From Streptomyces canus (lineage in GTDB: Bacteria > Actinomycetota > Actinomycetes > Streptomycetales > Streptomycetaceae), in assembly GCF_030816965.1 (NCBI RefSeq), contig NZ_JAUSYQ010000002.1:496001-560000 (forward strand): a stretch of DNA of 64,000 nucleotides. Direction: 5' to 3'. The position numbers were made by a program, and so were the translations under genes. The notes beneath the pieces are model-generated. The model did no database searches and had not been told where the DNA came from. It saw nothing but the letters and a program-made list of their open reading frames with translations. Below, in pieces: positions 59,784-64,000 of the stretch. Position 1 is the stretch's first letter, and each line of letters opens with the position of its first letter.

Positions 59784-60587
59784 ATGAACCACGATCCGAG
59801 ACATCCCACCGCGACCGCGGACTTCGTCTCCACGCACCATGTGTTCGGTGCCCCCTGCTGGGTCAGCCTGACCAGCCGTGACGAGCAGACCACGGAGGAG
59901 TTCTACGGGGCCGTTCTCGGGTGGGAGTGGAGGCCCGCGAAGCTCGGTGGGCGCTTCCGGGTCGCGCTGGTGGACGGCACGCCGGTCGCCGGGATCGCGG
60001 CGGTGGCGTCGATGTGGCAGATGGCGGTGGCCTGGACCGCGTACTTCGCGGTGCCCAGCGCGGACGAGGCAGCGGCCCGCGTACAGGAACGCGGCGGCAC
60101 GCTGGCCGTCGGCCCGCTGTCCTTCCCGCCCGGCCGGGCGGCCCTGCTCTCGGACCGCGACGGGGCGACTTTCGGCGTCTGGGAGGGCGAGCTCGTCGCC
60201 AACTGGGAGGTGTGGCGCCGCGCCCAGCCGGCCTTCGTACGGCTGCACACCCGTGACGCGTTCGACGCCGCGATCTTCTACGGCGAGGTCCTCGACTGGG
60301 CGACGGAGCGTCCCGGCTGCTGCGAGGTCCGCTACGAGGCCGGCGAGGTGGTGCTGCGCAGCGGGGGCGACGTGGTGGCACGCATCGAGTCGGGGGCGCT
60401 GGGCTCGGCCCCCGATCCCAGCATCCGGCCGCACTGGCAGGTCCACTTCGCGGTCCAGGACGTGGCGGCCTGCGCCAAGGCGGCGGAGGTCCACGGCGGC
60501 AGCGTGCTCTCGCAGAACGGCGAGGAGGCCGTCCTGCGCGACCCCGACGGCGCCCAGTTCACGGTGACCTCGCGCCGCGTGCGCTGA
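59784..60587 (+). CDS. Two-domain VOC/glyoxalase-like protein
   Basis: The protein is 267 aa with two tandem VOC units. The first is TTEEFYGAVLGWEWRPAKLG to AALLSDRDGATFGVWEGE; the second is AFDAAIFYGEVLDWATERPG to AVLRDPDGAQFTVTSRR. The arrangement matches CFP32/hydroxylase-type actinobacterial proteins of unclear reaction. It converges with glgX, with a hairpin over both stops. Confidence 0.88.
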   Translation: MNHDPRHPTATADFVSTHHVFGAPCWVSLTSRDEQTTEEFYGAVLGWEWRPAKLGGRFRVALVDGTPVAGIAAVASMWQMAVAWTAYFAVPSADEAAARVQERGGTLAVGPLSFPPGRAALLSDRDGATFGVWEGELVANWEVWRRAQPAFVRLHTRDAFDAAIFYGEVLDWATERPGCCEVRYEAGEVVLRSGGDVVARIESGALGSAPDPSIRPHWQVHFAVQDVAACAKAAEVHGGSVLSQNGEEAVLRDPDGAQFTVTSRRVR

Positions 60588-60611
60588 GGGCGAGCGCCGA
60601 GAGGCCCGCCC

Positions 60612-60615
<4 letters not shown>
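60584..60615. terminator. Hairpin between convergent VOC and glgX genes
   Basis: CTGAGGGC (60584-60591) pairs with GCCCTCAG (60608-60615); it covers both stop codons and can serve both strands. Confidence 0.55.
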
Positions 60616-62750
<2,135 letters not shown>

Positions 62751-62752
62751 GC

Positions 62753-63247
62753 TCAGCACCCGCCGTCGGCAGTGGTGGCGGCCAGGACCGCGACCGGCAT
62801 CTCGCGCGGCACCTGGAGCACCTCCCGCAGGGTGGGCTCGGGGGCCGTCGGCACGAGCGGGACGCGCTCGCCGGCGCGGGCCCGCTGCGAGAACCAGATG
62901 ACCTTGCTGCCGGTGTCGGTGGCGCAGCAGCCCCAGCCGTCGCTCATCGCGGCGATCCGCTCCAGGCAGGCGCGCAGATCCAGGTCCGGGCGCAGCTCGC
63001 TGTCGTTCTCGGCGACGGCGGTGATGAGGTGCTGGCCGTTCCACCACAGCTCGATCGAGGTGTTCTTGTCCCTCGCGTGCTCGTCGATGGCCTTGAGCAG
63101 CAGTTCGGCACCACCGCAGACGGGCTCGACCAGGGTCTCGAGGTCCCAGAGCCGTAGATGGGCGGCCAGGATGCGCCTGACCTGTCCGACCCGTTCCGGG
63201 CTGACCTCCACGTCGAGGTGGTAGTAGCAGGGCACTGCGGTCTTCAT
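62753..63247 (-). CDS. Anti-sigma-factor-like (RsbW/HATPase) protein with altered N box
   Basis: The protein is 164 aa from ATG 63247, with GAGGAG 5 nt upstream. The fold follows HATPase_c_2 proteins: [20 protein letters not shown], the N-box region [17 protein letters not shown], and an end segment [27 protein letters not shown]. The N-box Asn of true kinases (ELVxNAxxH) appears to be Lys, so ATP use is doubtful. Its stop is 2 bp from the glgX start, so the two are cotranscribed and coupled. A Pro-rich tail follows. A role linking stress signalling to glucan breakdown is inference. Confidence 0.75.
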   Translation of the reverse strand: MKTAVPCYYHLDVEVSPERVGQVRRILAAHLRLWDLETLVEPVCGGAELLLKAIDEHARDKNTSIELWWNGQHLITAVAENDSELRPDLDLRACLERIAAMSDGWGCCATDTGSKVIWFSQRARAGERVPLVPTAPEPTLREVLQVPREMPVAVLAATTADGGC

Positions 63248-63493
63248 CGTCACTCCTCACCGGCGAAGCTCCCGCTCCTCCCGGCCCCCGCGGGACCGGA
63301 CCCCGAAACACGGAACGTGAGTGCTGATCGCTTCAGAGTCACTCCAGAGTGGGAGTGCTACGCCATTCGTGCAACACGAGCGATCCGTGAGGTAGTTGAA
63401 GATCCAACAAGACGCTGAGTCGTTACCCGTGCACCATGAGTGAAGATCTCGCGAGTCCCGCATCTGCTCCCGCCCGGAAAGGTGTACGGCGCC

Positions 63494-63793
63494 ATGCTGC
63501 TACCGGCCAAAGCCGAAGTCGCCCGGCAACTTCGGCGGTATCGCGCCTGGGAGCGCGTCATGCTGGCCTCCCCCGCCGACCGCACCGTCCGGGCCACCTT
63601 CGAGGACTCGGGTTACACGCTCTGCGTCCTGATGGGCAAGCGCTGCGCGCGTGAGGCGGCCGATGCCGCCGAGCGCTATCTGCGCACCAGCGTGGGCGCC
63701 TACCTCGAGGAGCAGAGCGACCTCCCCCGCACGGGGGCCGTCGCAAGGCGTGGTCCGCCGAGATCCGCGGAACGGTCCCCCGCAGGGAGGTAA
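63494..63793 (+). CDS. DUF5133 domain protein
   Basis: The protein is 99 aa from ATG 63494. It carries the DUF5133 text MLLPAKAEVARQLRRYRAWE, RVMLASPADRTVRATFEDSG, YTLCVLMGKRCAREAADAAE. The family is found in streptomycetes, often near stress genes, and has no known reaction. An extension to 63440 is possible but lacks family similarity. The 246-bp space to 63248 holds the divergent promoters and two small inverted repeats (CACTCC/GGAGTG at 63340-63357 and TCGTG/CACGA at 63367-63379). Confidence 0.78.
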   Translation: MLLPAKAEVARQLRRYRAWERVMLASPADRTVRATFEDSGYTLCVLMGKRCAREAADAAERYLRTSVGAYLEEQSDLPRTGAVARRGPPRSAERSPAGR

Positions 63794-63867
63794 CCCCTTC
63801 CGGCGCAGCTTCGATCCCCGGCCGGGCGCAGTCAGCGCCCGGCCTCGAGCACGGCGGAGGCGAGAGC

Positions 63868-64000
63868 ATGAGTTCCACCCCGGTCATCGGCCGCATCCCG
63901 GTACGGGACGTCCGCCCTGCCGTCGAGTCCGGAAGGCGTCCGGCGAAGGCGGTCGTGGGAGAGACGTTCGAGGTCACCGCAACGGTGTTCCGTGAGGGCC
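63868..64000 (+). CDS. glgE: GlgE, alpha-1,4-glucan:maltose-1-phosphate maltosyltransferase, N-terminus only
   Basis: The frame opens at ATG 63868, with GGAGG 8 nt upstream, and runs to the right edge (44 codons). The text VIGRIPVRDVRPAVESGRRP, AKAVVGETFEVTATVFREG is the conserved N-terminus of GlgE. The enzyme adds maltosyl units from maltose-1-phosphate to glucans in the trehalose-to-glucan route. The partner pep2 and glgB genes are expected to follow beyond the window. Confidence 0.88.
   Translation, partial: MSSTPVIGRIPVRDVRPAVESGRRPAKAVVGETFEVTATVFREG

Overview
The window is chromosomal DNA from a streptomycete-type actinomycete. The signs are very high GC, strong third-position GC, frequent GTG starts, overlapping stop/start pairs, and typical families: SARP, SpoIIE-like phosphatase, SigB-type sigma factor, ANTAR protein, GlgE/GlgX, CbtAB and DUF5133. 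It reads as ordinary accessory-rich chromosome. I see no tRNA, rRNA, CRISPR array, transposase, integrase or att site, and no PKS/NRPS genes.

Layout. 1-7 kb: a Tat-type GH106 glycosidase running off the left edge behind a LacI-type operator, a SARP regulator, an alpha/beta hydrolase and a serine hydrolase. 7-9.8 kb: a cobalamin-riboswitch cbtB-cbtA pair divergent from a histidine phosphatase that has lost both catalytic histidines, then a lipoprotein and a small conserved protein. 10-18 kb: a PucR-type regulator, a MerR gene broken by one in-frame amber codon, a YciO-like protein, a dienelactone hydrolase, an S9 peptidase, a DEAD-box helicase and a frameshifted O-methyltransferase relic. 18-28 kb: an XRE/MmyB regulator with a tautomerase, a TetR-controlled ABC exporter, DUF899, a hydrolase, an SDR, an MHYT membrane protein, a metallophosphoesterase and a luciferase-like oxidoreductase. 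28.2-28.7 kb: a non-coding degenerate tandem repeat. 28.7-38 kb: a TauD dioxygenase, HIT-like protein, aldo-keto reductase, stand-alone LigD phosphoesterase, secreted cupin, SpoIIE-type phosphatase, peroxiredoxin-DoxX pair and an AraC/MFS divergent pair.

38-47 kb is the most coherent accessory block: MarR, ferredoxin reductase, 3Fe-4S ferredoxin, a CYP105-like P450, an orphan OmpR-type regulator with an unusual receiver domain, a TetR/MFS efflux pair, an orphan NarL-type regulator, and a TetR/SDR pair. The sequence suggests layered control. An almost identical 17-bp palindrome lies before both the marR gene and the OmpR-type gene. Three CTGACG copies in 11-bp register lie before the P450 operon, as expected for an OmpR/PhoB-family binding site. 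I rate this the best candidate for an undescribed regulatory system, although every protein family in it is known.

47-64 kb: a glyoxalase-like protein, an ATP-dependent DNA ligase, a secreted NPP1-type (Nep1-like) protein, a questin-oxidase-like protein, ArsR-like and MFS genes, a GNAT gene frameshifted in a C5 tract, hemC, a MarR-controlled ABC exporter, a SigB-type sigma factor behind its own type of promoter, an ANTAR protein, a two-domain VOC protein, glgX with an anti-sigma-like ATP-binding partner, a DUF5133 protein, and the start of glgE at the right edge.
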